From positions 2,542,001 through 2,606,000 of the forward strand of contig JAEVHH010000003.1 of the NCBI GenBank assembly GCA_017607445.1: DNA of 64,000 nt, in the 5' to 3' direction. Shown piece by piece: positions 32,228-44,216 of the stretch; the first letter of the stretch is position 1; each line of letters starts with the position of its first letter. Below the pieces are notes generated by a model that made no database searches, was not told the origin of the DNA, and saw only the letters and a list, made by a program, of their open reading frames with translations. The DNA comes from Histoplasma ohiense. Taxonomy: Eukaryota > Ascomycota > Eurotiomycetes > Onygenales > Ajellomycetaceae. Both the position numbers and the translations under genes were made by a program.

Positions 32228-33022
32228 ATGTTGTTTACTCCAGTCAATCAGTCAAGTCAGAGTCTTGTCACTGAGAAGAACATCACAGCAGATTCTGCAA
32301 TGGAAAAAATTCTCACAGAGAATGTAATCATGAATGAAGAAATCAAAAAGCAAATGAAGAAGAAGTGATACACTCATAGCCTGAAGTCAGAGAGCTGTGT
32401 CTGTTGTTTTAAATCAATAGAAGATGTTCCTCTTTGTGTCTGAGAAGTGACATTTAAGAACTGTAAAAGATGCCATACAAATTGATCTCATTGTGATCCC
32501 ATAATTTTATTGAAAGAATATCAAAGATTTTTAACAATCAGATTAACACTGGAATAGATCCTCTCACATTTTAAAGAGCAAGCAATGGCTCTAGAGACAT
32601 TATTTCAAGAAGGTTCAGAAAAGTACACTGAATTGCTGGCTATGCAGAAGCAATTCATAAAGAAGCTCAATGCATATTATCTATTTGAGCAAAATAAGAT
32701 TGACAGAGACATTCTCAACACTTCACAGCATTGAAAGGCCTGTGTTGCTGCTGGCAGAATCTCTATCAAAAAGAAATCTGTTGCTGCACTGACTTCTGCT
32801 GCCTTCTCTGCTTCTCTTGCTTCTGTGGTTGTATTGAACCCAGCTCTCTCCTCTGAAGTTCTTGTGGTTCTGCAGTGTATTGAGGACACTCAGAAGGAAA
32901 TGAATGAAAAAATGGAAAAAATGGTTACATGGATGGGGGAGATGGCTCAAAATATTGAATGCTTGGAGACAACATTTTATACAGTATGTATAATCAAAGG
33001 AATTTCAGTAAATAATCACTAA
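32228..33022 (+). pseudogene. W antisense accessory gene (one Cys6 module, coiled coil)
   Basis: One frame runs from ATG 32228 to TAA 33022 (264 codons), broken by five stops, four of them TGA. About residue 57 begins C-x2-C-x9-C-x8-C-x2-C-x6-C (CVCC, VPLC, NCKRC, SHCDP), the same pattern as in Z1/Z2. Two of the TGAs fall inside the module at places where Trp or Arg would fit. A long helical part follows (ALETLFQEGSEKYTELLAMQ, later ALSSEVLVVLQCIEDTQKEM), probably coiled coil. A possible donor GTATGT at 32981 suggests one more exon. Convergent with pol. Sequence otherwise not alignable to Z, so a related but distinct protein. Function unknown. Confidence 0.6.
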
Positions 33023-33449
33023 CAGATTGTAGCTTGTAGAAAGAATTGGTAAAATTGAAAGGAAATTTGAAATTATAAAGAAAAATTAAATTATTGACAG
33101 TGTTCTGAACAGTTCTTTGAAGGATTTCTCTTTTTTTTTTTTTTTTTAGGTAGTTTTTTCATCAGAGGCATAATGCTCAGAATAATATCTTGGTTCTTTG
33201 CTTTTTCCTTTCAATCAGAGTTTGAAATCATATTGTAGCCTCATTAAACTTCTAAAACCTTGTAGAATAAAAAGAAGAAGAGTGCCACTAAGCTTCAAGA
33301 ATCTTTCACAGTTTGAAGCAGAAGTATAGATAAGTAGAAACTTCAAAATCTTTATAGAAAAAAATAGAAGAATTACTAATGTTGTGTTCTGAAACACTTC
33401 TTCTTAACAAGAGATCAATTTCAATTTATCTTCTCATATTCTTTGAGAA

Positions 33450-33926
33450 GGTTATGAGAATTCAAAAGATTATTAGAGAGTTCTCAAATGTTCTCAGTAT
33501 TAGAATATTCTTTTCACTTCACAAGATATTGCTTCTTATTACAGTGCAATCATTTATTCAAAATAGCTTCAACAAAATATTCTGTTTCATCTGCAAGTAG
33601 AATGCCAGGAGGTTTCTTAGATTCTTCATCTGGTCTCTGATAATAGAGTTTCAACAAGATAATATGGAAGACAGAATGTATAGATTCAAAGGTTCTCAGA
33701 AGATCTAGTCAATATACTTGCAATTCAATGATGTTCAGAATTGTAAACAGTTCAAACCATTTATCTTCAAGCTTGCAGCAAGGTCTAGAAGTTGTTATAT
33801 TTATAAAAGATAGAAGAACTTGATCTTCAATGACAAAGGATTTCTCTTGATATCTTCTGTTATAGTATTCCACTTGCTTTTCAAAGGATTTTTGAACTTT
33901 GACATGAAGGTTGCTTTGTATCTCTT
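33450..33926 (-). pseudogene. W integrase C-terminus and chromodomain
   Basis: Minus strand: VEYYNRRYQEKSFVIEDQVL, FELFTILNIIELQVY, HSVFHIILLKLYY, then YFVEAILNK and QYLVK, the typical GPY/F plus chromodomain layout. TGA replaces expected Trp/Arg codons. It ends at the Z2 TSD ctctt (33922-33926) and continues at 41058. The gap 33023-33449 to its left shows no gene and has a T-run at 33132-33149. Confidence 0.8.
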
Positions 33927-34197
33927 TGTAAGAGATGGTTGTAGGTATAATTATGGGAGTAGTGTGAAGTACGCACATAGAATGTTAAGAAGGTAGCAAT
34001 CTCTATTATTCAAAGCTAATCACTGATCTCCTAATATCTACAGATATCAGTGAGCATTATATAGACGACCATCACACACTACAGCTGCCTATGACACTGT
34101 GCACTATATCCCTCTTCATTAATTCTGGTGTGTTCTGTGTTCTTCTATCACCACATAGCTATTTTCTAATATAGATATCTCTGTTGCATCTATTACA
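33927..34197 (-). repeat. Z2 3' LTR (271 bp)
   Basis: TGTAAGAGATGG...CTATTACA; polypurine tract at 34198-34220 (minus strand). Fewer CpGs than its partner at 40782-41052. Confidence 0.93.
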
Positions 34198-34740
34198 ATT
34201 ATCTCTCTTCTTCAAAGGCCTGGTCCTCAGAGCTTCTTACTGCAACATGCGAAGTTTGTAACATGTGCTGCATGGTTAATATTGTATAGAGTTCACAGGA
34301 TTGGGCTGGATTAATTGTTGAGATTAATTCCAGAGTGTTGCTGTTTCAGAAGAACATTTTTCCATCTTCAGTGTCAATGCAGTTCAATCATGATTTAGAC
34401 ACAACTTCTGAACCTCTTTTCTTTGACTTTTACATCAAAAAGTCATACCCTAACAAAATCATCACCACCATCACCACCAATGATTTTTTATTTAAAAAGA
34501 ATACATCAATTTATCAAACAAAGTACACTGTATCTTTCTATGTGATTTTTATTGCAAAATTCAAAGTTTTGATTGCATGGTTGCATTTTTCATTTTGGGT
34601 TGAGTTTTGTGTTGTTGCAATTCCTTTGATCATCATTGCAATATTGATTTCAATCTTCAACATCTGTCTTTCTTTCTTGTTGCTTTTGCTTTTCCTCCTT
34701 CTTTGAATAAGGCTTTGATACTAATTAAAGTTATGATAGA

Positions 34741-35880
34741 ATGTCAGAACCAGCTGTTTCTGTTGCTGGTTTGAAGTCTATGAAGGGTGATATGCTGTCT
34801 GCCATTGAGAGCATTTGCTTGGGTTGTCTGGAGAGGTTACAGAACCCCTCAGTATACCCTTGCTTTGTGAATGATGGACAGATATACTGTCACATCTGCC
34901 ATATATCAAATAGAAGTTGTGCTGCTGTAAGTTTTCTTAAACTAAGGTTGTTATAAGTGCTAACAGATTATAGATGTCTGAGTGCTTTCACAAAACCAGT
35001 CAATCTTTGATCAATGAATTTCACAAGATGCTGCTCTCTGATGAAGTTCTGAATGAGAGATTTGCCATGTATCAAACTGCTGTTGTGAGGTTTGTACTTG
35101 ATGTGCAGATCTACAAGGATGCAGATGAAGTTCTAGAATTCTATATGAACTCTGATGATCTGTTGTCACAGCAGAGTGTAGCATTCAATCATAGCAGCAT
35201 TTCAGAAAGTGTGTTTTCACATCCTGCTATTACATTGATGTCATCCTCACTGAGTCAAGATCTTGGTATGTTATTTGAGTTGACTGATAATGTAGATGAA
35301 GATGAGGAAGTGGATGGTTCCATTGAAGTGTTAGAAAGAAACACAGCAGCATATTGCTGTCATTGTATTCAACATTTGACAACATCCCCCCACCATCATT
35401 GTGAGCCTGCTGAGGGTTGATGCAAAAAATGCAAGCACTGCTCAATGACAAAGCACACCTGCATTCCAGTAAGTTATTATTCAAAACAAATGTTTTTACA
35501 GTATAATATTAACTTCTTATTAGATGTCAGTGAATGCTGTTGAATTGGCTCAGACAGTTATCAACACTGCTGAGAATCTAATTGTTGCTGATGTGGACAC
35601 TTTGAATGTTAATGTTTTGCAGAGCACTGTGACTGTGGTGGTTAGATTCTTTACTGTGAAGATTCAGAAGATTCAATGAGATGATTCTTCTGAGACTCTG
35701 GCTGAAACAGTGATTGATGAGGTCTCAGTGATTACATCACTGATCACAGCTCTCAAGTCATCATTGAAACATTGTGCTTCATCAGTTGAGAAAATCCAGA
35801 ATAATAAGCAGGTTTGTCTTGATGACAATTTCTCAAATGACACTGATCAAGCTGAGGCAGATCTGTTTTTTAATCTCTGA
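34741..35880 (+). pseudogene. Z2 antisense accessory gene with two Cys6 modules
   Basis: Second copy of the gene at 18781-19920 with the same exon layout: 34741-34926, 34974-35468, 35524-35880. All six cysteines of module 1 (CLGC, YPC, CHIC, RSC) and of module 2 (CCHC, HHHC, CKHC, HTC) are kept although many surrounding codons changed. The TGA inside module 2 is shared with Z1. Exon 2 is otherwise open over 148 codons. Upstream 34198-34740 mirrors the promoter stretch of Z1. Confidence 0.7.
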
Positions 35881-35899
35881 GTGAAATAAATATATCCAG

Positions 35900-38800
35900 C
35901 AGTCATTGTCATCTTCTTCATTTTTGTTTACTGACTGACTTCTGATAGGTTTTATTAAACTGTTTCAAGTACTTCTGACTGTTCATCAAATTTTCCTCAG
36001 ATTCCCAAGAATTGTCTGCATCTGTACAATCTTTTCATTTGACAAGATATTGTGTTTGACTGTGATACTGACACTTATCTAATATAGCTTCAATTTCTCA
36101 TTCCTCTTGCACATCTATAATTATCAGTTCTGCTTGCAGGATTTGTCTGTCGCGCGTGTGATATGATTCAAGAAGGGAAATATGGAATACAGAATGAATT
36201 TCTTTATATTGCAGTGTGAGTTTCAGTTTGTACATCTGTGTACTGCAGATATCAATTATTTGAAAGAGACTTAAAAATCAATGATCTAGTTTGAGTGAGG
36301 ATTGCAAGGTGGATATATTTTTTGCACACAGCATTACTCAGTCCTCTATCTTAAAGCTTTTTGATATATGACACTGATCATAATACTTTTTCTCAGCTGC
36401 TTTGACAGCTTTCAGACATTCTCAGATCTTGTTCTCTGCTTGCTTCATTCATTCCACTTGTTTCATCACTGATTTTGACACACTCATGCTTGGGGGTTCC
36501 ACATCTATGCAAAGTTCAGTTGGTCGGCCGATCATTGCTTCAGATGGTGTCATTTTTATCGATGTGTGGAAGGTGTTGTTATATGCTCATTGTGCCAGAG
36601 GAATCCATTCTATCCAATTATCTTGCTGGTAGCTGCAATATGTGTGAAGATAATGTTCAATCACCTGGTTCAATTGTTCTGTTTGGCCATCGGTTTGTGG
36701 GTGGAATGCTGTTGATAATTTTCATCAGACATGAAGCAGATAACACAATGTTGATCAAAACTTGCTATTTATTAATGAATCTCAGTCACTAATAATGTTT
36801 GCAGATAGGTCAAAGTTCTTCACAACTCTTCATACAATAATATCCACAAATTCTTCTGCATCTAGCTCTGAAGATGTGGGCACAATTATGGCTCATTTGA
36901 TGAATAAATCAACAAATACAACAATAGCATTATAGATTTGACTTCTCTTTTTATTATCTGACAGATCTTCAATAAAGTCCATGCTAATTGTATGCCATTT
37001 CTTATCTGACACTGAATGTGGTTGTAGCAACCTGTACAGCTTGTGCTGCAGTATCTTGATATGTTGACAAACATCACAAGTTCTCACATATTCTGCAATC
37101 TCATCACTCATACCATGCCACAAGTACTTGTGTTTGATCACTTCAATGATTTTGTCACATCCAAAATGGCCACCTTGGGGATCATTGTGGTTCATTTTCA
37201 TTATTTCATGTCTTACAGTCTTATTTTATGATATATAGACTTTATCATCTTTTCTGAGCAGGCCATCTTTATCTACTGTTCAGATCAAATAATTATCTAT
37301 ACTAGTGTCACTCATCTCTAGTCTTCTGTGAAGTTCAGACATACTGATGTCTCTATTCTGAATCTGCAGTAAGAGTTCAATGATAGATTCAGCTATCTCT
37401 TCACAATAGACTGTCTCAGACTCAAATATCTTGACAGCTAGAATTCATGGCATCAGAGTCTCTAGATTTAACTCTGTAATGTCTGCAACCTTGTTCTCAT
37501 CCACAGATGTGTTCTTTATTCTGCAGAAGTGATTGTCATTGATGACTATAAGTCTCTTCACTCAACAATTTTCATTAGCTTGCAGATCTTTTCACATCAT
37601 CTTGACACATTGATCTAATTTTGTGTTTTCTTTTATCTTTAGTGACTTAAAGATCCTCTTATGCAGCTTCTTTTACAGAATAGAGAGCTTCATCAAGAAA
37701 GCTGTATGTTTTACAAAATCTGAGCAACAACTTGATGCATCTGTGGGATTATTTTTCTCAGAATGATGCTCTATTTCAAAATCAAACACTGAGAGCATTT
37801 CCATTCAGCAAATCTGACACTCATTTAGCTGCTTCATTGTCATGAAGCACTGGAGGTTGACATGGTCAGATAAAACAGTTATTGAGTGTCTGCTATCATG
37901 TAAGTAGTGATGCCATTGTCTGAAAGCTTCTACAATCAGCAACATTTCTAGATCATATATTTGATAACATCTTTCTGTTTCTGTGAGCTTTCTAGACCAG
38001 AACATGATCAGATGTCAGTGATCATCATTCATTAATTGTGATATTACTGCAGCAATTGCAACATCAGATCCATCTGTTTCTATATGAAGTTTTTGCTGTG
38101 GATCAAAGTGGATCAACAATGATGCTTTTGTAAAGCATTCTTTTAACTGCAAAATTGCATGTCTGCAGTTTTCATCTAACTGAACAGATGCATTATTCTT
38201 CCCCCTTTTCATTTTGTAATCTTTTAACAATTCAGTCAGAGGTGCTGTTATTATTGAGAACTTGTATATGAATCAATGATAGAAATTGATGAATTCTAGA
38301 AATATTTGCAATTTGTTTATAGTTCACAGTTCTGGTCAATCTAGAATTGTGTTGACACAGTGTTTCTTGACAGTAATGCTCTGCATGATAACCACAAAAC
38401 CCAAAAATCCAATTTCTGTTGTGTGAAATGTACACTTACTAAGTTTGATATATAGTCTCCATCGTCTTAACCATTCCAGCACGTTCTTAACATGGACGAC
38501 ATGTTCATCAAGCATGTTTGAATAGATTACAATATTGTCAAGATAAACCATGCAATATATGTCTAAAAGGTCGCTGAGGGCTTTGTTGATATAAGATTGA
38601 AAGATCACAGAGACATTGATTAGCTCAAAAGATAAGACTAGATATTCAAAGTGTTCATATTGTGTTTGAAATGCTGTTTTTCATTCATCTCTCACTTGTA
38701 TGCAAATTCTATGATACACATCTCTGAGGTTCAGTTGTGTATATATCTTGGCACCTGCTAATCTATCAAGTATTTCACTTATCAAGGGCAGTGGGTATTG

Positions 38801-39560
38801 ATTCTTGACTGTTATTTCATTCAATCCTTGATAATCCACACAAAGACACAGGGTTCCATCTTTCTTGAGTGTGAATAATACTGATGCACTGACTGAGCTC
38901 TTGGACAGACATATCCAATTCTTCTCTAACATCTTTTCAATATATTCTCAGAGGACAGAGAGTTCTTGAGGTGATAGATTATATATCAGTTGATATGAGG
39001 GTTTCTTGCCAGATTTGAGCTCTATAGCATGATCATGAGGTGCATGTTCCACATCAGATATGTCTTCTCAGAATACATCAAGATAATTTTTATAATCATC
39101 TGGAATATTTGGCTCAGTTGCTGCACTCACAGCTCATAATGATAAGGCAGTGAATATAATATTATCATCATCAATTAGTGTTGTGAATTCTTTAGCAGTA
39201 TTCAGATGCATATGGTTAATATTCAACACTTTTCTATAGGTCCAGCATCTTCACACCCAGTCAATATCAGAGTTCACAGCTTTCAATCAAGACATGCTCA
39301 AAATTATGTTATATTCACTAATATCAGCCTCTTTGAAATGATGGAATCCTTCTCAGAGAATATGTTTGTCATTGATAATCTTCATTGCAGCTCTTCATTG
39401 TTCATATGATTTAATCTTATGATTATCAACTGCTTCCACTACTTTTGGTTTATCTTCTGTCTTTGAGAAATATTTTGATGCTCAGATGTGGGACACAAAG
39501 TTCACATCTGCATCAGAATCCACTAGCATTCACACCATCAACCATTCTGCTTCTGTCAGC
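35900..39560 (-). pseudogene. Z2 pol
   Basis: Same domains as Z1 without interruption: chromodomain and integrase end near 36310-35910, integrase 37201-36893 (GGHFGCDK, CDVCQ, MDFIEDLSD), RNase H 38005-37805 (FWSRKLTETERCYQIYDLE, VLSDHVNLQCF), RT 38932-38336 (LCLCVDYQGLNEI, active site YLDN), protease near 39540. YLDN lacks the second catalytic Asp as in Z1. Stops throughout. Confidence 0.9.
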
Positions 39561-40676
39561 ATTCATGTATTCATCACCAATAATCATTTATCTTGCAGCT
39601 TAGTTGTTTGTATTTCCAATGCAGCAGCTGCTTCTACAATTGAGATTGCTGATTTTTTGCTTGTTGAACTTGATTGTGCTTTTCAGAGTGTAACATTCAA
39701 CAATCATTTGCAATATGACTCTTCTTATGGCAGTGAGAACACTTCTTCATTCAGTTATATTTATCTTTCTTGATTTGTTCAGTTGAATCTGTTTGTTTCT
39801 CTCATTTCCTTTTGTTCTGACAGTTGCTAGATTTATCAGAATGATGCTGATTTTCTACAAATATCACAGATCTTTCTTTGCAAATAGTATGCTGTTGCTT
39901 CAGCATATTTTCCTTGAGAGTCTGTAGAGTTCAAAGCAACTCTTTGTAGTTCTGAAGCTCTTGATTTCAACAGTTGAGTTCAGTGTGTAATATCTTCAAT
40001 ATCTTACTACACAAGTTATCCATTCTTTGTTCTTTGCTATATGGGGGTAAGTAGTATTCTCAGTCTTCAAGATATTTAGAGAAATTGTGTATTGATTGCT
40101 ATTCTTGTTGCTTTGCATCTTGAAATTTTTGACTCATCAATTGGTGCTGGTTCTGTGGATTGTTAATTTGCATTTCTAGGTGTGATAACATATTGTCAAA
40201 AGTCAACAGTGTTGCTCCTCCACATCTCTCATATGATGATACAAAATTCAACCATTTCTGCTTAACATGGGCGCATCATTTATCTTGTGTTCTTCCTTTC
40301 GATAATACCGGCGGTGGCGTGTAAAGAGAGTCAATATGTGATCTTTATAGTCCTTGAATTCTAACATATTTTTTCCTTGATAATAGTCCTTAATCTCCAA
40401 CCTCAGTGGTGTTTCATTATCATCATCCATATTGTTCGCAGATCGATTTTGCAGTGGTTCTGTGATGATATCCTGAGTTAATTGAGACTCAATGAGAGTA
40501 TCTTCATGAATCTGCACTTTCAACTTGTTGAGCTGCTGTTGTGCATGCAGAATAGCTAATTGCTGCTCTTGTTCATGAATTTGATCATTCAACTGTTGCA
40601 AATGCACATTGTGATCATTGAAGGCAGTAGAAGATTCAGATTGATTTTCAAGAGATCTTGCACATGTTGAAACCAT
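39561..40676 (-). pseudogene. Z2 gag
   Basis: Starts at ATG 40676 with a Gln-rich, coiled-coil-like N-terminus (QLNDQIHEQEQQLAILHAQQ), open for 142 codons to 40248. A ~17-bp deletion relative to Z1 near 40270 and several stops follow. The CCHC knuckle region lies near 39750-39700. Confidence 0.75.
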
Positions 40677-40781
40677 CTTGTGTGTTTTAACTAATGTTGT
40701 ATGTTTTAACTAACATTGCATGCTTTATTGTAGGTGTGCGTAACAATGGACCACTCAAATAAAGTTTAGAGTGATTAGAAT

Positions 40782-41052
40782 TGTAAGAGATGATTGTAGG
40801 TATAATTATGAAAGTAGTGTGAAGTACACATGTAGAATGTTAAGAAGGTAGCAATCTCTATTATTCAAAGCTAATCACTGATCTCCTAATATCTATGGAT
40901 ATCAGTGAGCATTATATAGGCGACCACCACATGCTACAGCCGCCTATGGCGCCGTGCGCTATGTCCCTCTTCATTAATTCTGGCGTGTTCTGTGTTCTTC
41001 TATCGCCACATAGCTATTTCCTAATATAGATATCTCCGTTGCGCCTATTACA
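40782..41052 (-). repeat. Z2 5' LTR (271 bp)
   Basis: Retains CpG-rich bits such as gccgcctatggcgccgtg (about 40939) that are decayed in the 3' LTR. Confidence 0.93.
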
Positions 41053-41057
41053 CTCTT

Positions 41058-41432
41058 GTAATTTCTTCACCCTTGCTGTAGCTAAGAGCTCAAGATCAAT
41101 AGAGGTTACAGATTCAGATTCTTTATCAATTATCTCTCTTGATGAAACAGAATTGTAACCTAGTAGTGCTTGAAATGATGGCATATTAATAGATGCTTGA
41201 GAAACAGAATTGTAGACAAATTGTGTCTGTGGAAGTAGATTCACTCAGTTATTCTGATGGTAGTTTGAGTATGCTTGTAAATAATTCTCTAATGTTTGAT
41301 TCTGGTGTTCTGTTTGCCCATCAGTTTGAGGGTGGAATGCCGTACTCAGGTTGTGCTTAACTCATAAATAATAACAGAATATTGATCAGTAGTGACTGGT
41401 AAACAACTTATTTCTATCAGATATGATAGATG
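41058..41432 (-). pseudogene. W integrase core, C-terminal half
   Basis: Minus strand gives STAFHPQTDGQTEHQNQTLE, holding the third catalytic residue (Glu), then FVYNSVSQASINMPSFQAL. Continuous with 33926 once Z2 is removed and with 41818 once the SINE is removed. Confidence 0.88.
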
Positions 41433-41803
41433 ATTATTATTATTATTATTATTCTTCCGTTATACTCGTATGCAAGCAGCGCTTATGACGAGTCCTTGTG
41501 TGATGTTAAATACAGGCAAGAGTTGGTTATACCGGAGGAATGCTTAGTGTTGAACAGCGCCAAGAATATAACAAGAACATAGGAAAATTAATGAAAGACA
41601 GGATTTGGTACATGCAATACAGGTTTCCAGCCCAGAAACAATAAGCTAAATCAGGTAGTAGGTCCACCCGAAGGTACCTACTTGGCAAGTTCACATCCCA
41701 TTATTTTAGGAGCTGAGAAGTTGGCTCTGGATGTAATGTTGTCCCCTGTGGGTTTCGAACCCACGCACCTTGGGTCCCCACGCCAAGGCGCTACCTGGTG
41801 GCC
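41433..41803 (-). mobile_element. tRNA-derived SINE (371 bp)
   Basis: Flanked by the 14-bp TSD gatatgatagatga (41419-41432, 41804-41817). On the minus strand the 5' end is tRNA-like: box A-like TAGCGCCTTGG, then box B GGTTCGAAACC matching the RNA polymerase III consensus. It ends in an (AAT)n tail at 41433-41455. It retains many CpGs, so it is young or was spared. The 3' ~50 bp resemble the 3' end of the LINE at 1129-2408, its likely source of machinery. Confidence 0.9.
41735..41803 (-). promoter_or_regulatory. Pol III internal promoter (SINE head)
   Basis: Boxes A and B of the tRNA-related region. The fold is too degenerate to be a functional tRNA gene and it continues into the SINE body. 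Confidence 0.75.
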
Positions 41804-41817
41804 GATATGATAGATGA

Positions 41818-42102
41818 AGATGAACTGTAATTGCTTAGAATATCTATGAACAACTCTGCAAAATCAGAAGCAGTAATTGAAGTCATGCAAGGGAAGTACT
41901 TAGCTAGTTTAGTATAGCAGTCCAGTATGACCAAAATACTATCATAGATGATTCCCTTTCAAATTACTGGTGGTAATCCAACAATGAAATCCATAGCAAG
42001 AGAACTGAACAGCCTAGTAGACATGGGGATTTTGACAAGTTGTTCATATGATTTATGCCTCTTAGCTTTAACATGCTGGCAGATATCACACTCTCTGATG
42101 TA
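41818..42102 (-). pseudogene. W integrase core, N-terminal half
   Basis: CDICQHVKAKRHKSYEQL (second half of the zinc site), SLAMDFIVGLPPV with the first catalytic Asp, DSILVILDCYTKLAKYFPC, ITASDFAELF. One TGA. Bounded by the SINE TSD and the TA target of the Tc1-type element. Confidence 0.88.
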
Positions 42103-43435
42103 CAGTGGTGTTCAATAAGTCAGTGTACTAGTGGCTCGGCGCTGAGAACCCCTCTTCTTACCCCTCTTCTTCAAAGATTCCTCCATCATCCAACATCCCC
42201 TCTATACATCAAAAGATGCCCTCAAAACCGAAAACATTGCAGAGAGAACACTCTCCAGCTATTATTAATACTATTTTGAACCTTCAAAAGCAGGAATATT
42301 CATTTCTAGATATAGCTTGAATTTTAGAGCTGTCTTGCTCCATCATATCCTCCATTGTTTATTGTGAATCTCATTGAATACATGAAGGAAGCTCTAAAAA
42401 ACATTCTGGGAGGTCTTCTAAGCTCTCTGTCTATGATCAACATCATCTTATTCTCTCTGTAGAGAAGAATCCCTTTCATCCTCTAGCCAGCTTTCTCACA
42501 CCCTCAAAATCTGGCTTCTATATTTGCTGAAATACAGCAAGACAGTATCTTCAAAAGAATGAACAATATGCCTTTAAACCACAAAAGAAGCCCTATTTAA
42601 AGTCTATACACAAGGAAATTTGAAGGGCTTTTGGTATTCAACACAGAAATTGAGCTGATGAAGATTTCTCTTGTGTGAGCTTCTCAGATGAAGCTCACTT
42701 TGAGATTGGATTGGATATATCAAGCTGCTATGTTCATCATCTGGTTGATAAAGGTTATGAGAGTAGATATCTACTCTCTACCTTCAAATCTGGGCGTACC
42801 TCAGTGAGTGTATGGGGAGCAATAAGCTGGGATTTCAAATCTAAGCTGGTTTTTATTCCATCGAACATCCGGATGAATTCCAAGGAGTATATCAAGATTA
42901 TACTACTTCATGGCTATCCCCATTATATTCACATTCTTGAAAAACATGGGATTGCACTCTGGGCAGAGGATGGAGCTAGATATCATACCTCTAAGCTGTT
43001 AAAACAGTGGATGGATGATTGGCAGATGAATCAAATGAAATGGCCTGTACAAAGTTCTGATTTAAATTCTATAGAGAATCTATAAGCAATAATGAAGTTC
43101 CGCATATCAAAGATACAACATTGAATACACTCTGAAGCTGAAATGAGAATAGAATTACAGATGATATGGGATTCTATTACACAACTTGAGATACAGCATC
43201 TAATCAGCTCCATGTCTTGAAGGTTAGCCACAGTTATCAAAGCCAGAGGTGGATCAATCAAGTATTAGAGAAGAAAATGTATATAGATATTCTTTATTCA
43301 TTTAGCTATATAAAACATGTATATAATTCTATTTTGGATACCTGGTTGAGATTTTATTTAATATCTAGTTGAGATGGGTAGGGTGCTGAAGCTCGGCGCC
43401 GAGCCTCTAGTACGCTGACTTATTGAACACCACTG
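42103..43435 (+). mobile_element. Tc1/mariner-type DNA transposon (1333 bp)
   Basis: TA duplication at 42101-42102 and 43436-43437. Terminal inverted repeats of ~45 bp (CAGTGGTGTTCAATAAGTCAG at both ends) differ at three positions and end with a CpG-rich near-palindrome around ctcggcgc. One transposase frame inside. Much less mutated than its host W. Confidence 0.95.
42216..43268 (+). pseudogene. Tc1-type transposase (351 codons, interrupted)
   Basis: One frame from ATG 42216 to TAG 43268, interrupted by seven stops, six of them TGA. An N-terminal helix-turn-helix region comes first. The DDE core follows: VSFSDEAHFE (first Asp), VSVWGAISWDF, LWAEDGARYHTSK (second Asp), WPVQSSDLNSIENL (third catalytic residue Glu), then SMS-RLATVIKARGGSIKY, the common Tc1 end. 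Only 136 codons (42675-43085) are free of stops. Length and motifs match fungal Tc1-like transposases. Likely killed by few C-to-T changes. Confidence 0.92.
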
Positions 43436-44063
43436 TACATTTTGATGTCTTTTCAGAGTGTATTTCAGTAATATTTGCAACATAGAAGCTCTAAGATTCT
43501 GGCAATATCAAAATAATCTGCTCAGAGATCATCATGATGTATTTGTAATAACTTCTGAATGATTGCTTTGCTAGAGGGAATGTAGATAGCATGATTGCAA
43601 TGTAGAAGTCCACAATCTTCATCTACTCATCAGATGATTAAAGAATCTCCAGAGATATCAGAGGCTTCTCTAAGAGTTTCAGACTTCACACTATTCTCAA
43701 CTTCTTGACTTTGAGTTACAGTAAAGATGTCCCTCTTCTGTAATTCTTTAATGAAGTCTAGAAGTCAATTAGTAGGCAGTTTGTGGTCTGTTTCATCCTC
43801 AGCAGCTTTCATTACTGCTAGATGTGGCACAAGAAGTTCATGATCTTCAGTGCCAGTTTCAAAGAAATCTCAGAAACAAGAATACTCTGCAGAACAATCT
43901 GAGTTTCTCTGTATCAAAAATGATTCAGTATCTACTAAGCTGTTCTGATTAGAGTCATAAAGTCTCTGACAGACTTTTTTCTGTAGAATCAGCAGCATTG
44001 ACAACTTTGAGTCTACATTCTCAGAGGAAATAACATAGTTCAGACATCTCAAAGATGAATTGA
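43436..44063 (-). pseudogene. W integrase zinc domain and linker to RNase H
   Basis: Minus strand 43640-43440 fits LLHCNHAIYIPSSKAIIQKL then a Tyr-rich helix, the region before and at the HHCC zinc domain. 44060-43650 is frame-broken. It ends at the LINE-A TSD aaagatgaattga (44051-44063) and continues at 50730. Confidence 0.65.
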
Positions 44064-44216
44064 CATCCTTACAACTACTCACAAACATAGAGGTACATTT
44101 GAATTTTCCACTTTTCCAACTGTTTTTCATATAATTTTAACCCTTCAATCTGTTCAATATCATCACACACCCTCTGCAATTACTCTATGTGTGTGTACTG
44201 CACAGATTGAGTGGTC

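Larger units (their letters stand above)
33927..41052 (-). mobile_element. Gypsy-Z copy 2 (Z2), 7.1 kb, uninterrupted
   Basis: LTRs 33927-34197 and 40782-41052 (271 bp each), TSD ctctt (33922-33926, 41053-41057) in W. Colinear with Z1 and almost identical once C/T and G/A differences are ignored, so the two were mutated independently after insertion. It preserves the site that is empty of V-young. All genes are broken. Confidence 0.95.

Noticed and set aside
41735..41803. A tRNA gene
   Set aside because: Boxes A and B are present but the sequence runs into a 371-bp unit with tail and TSD, which is a SINE.
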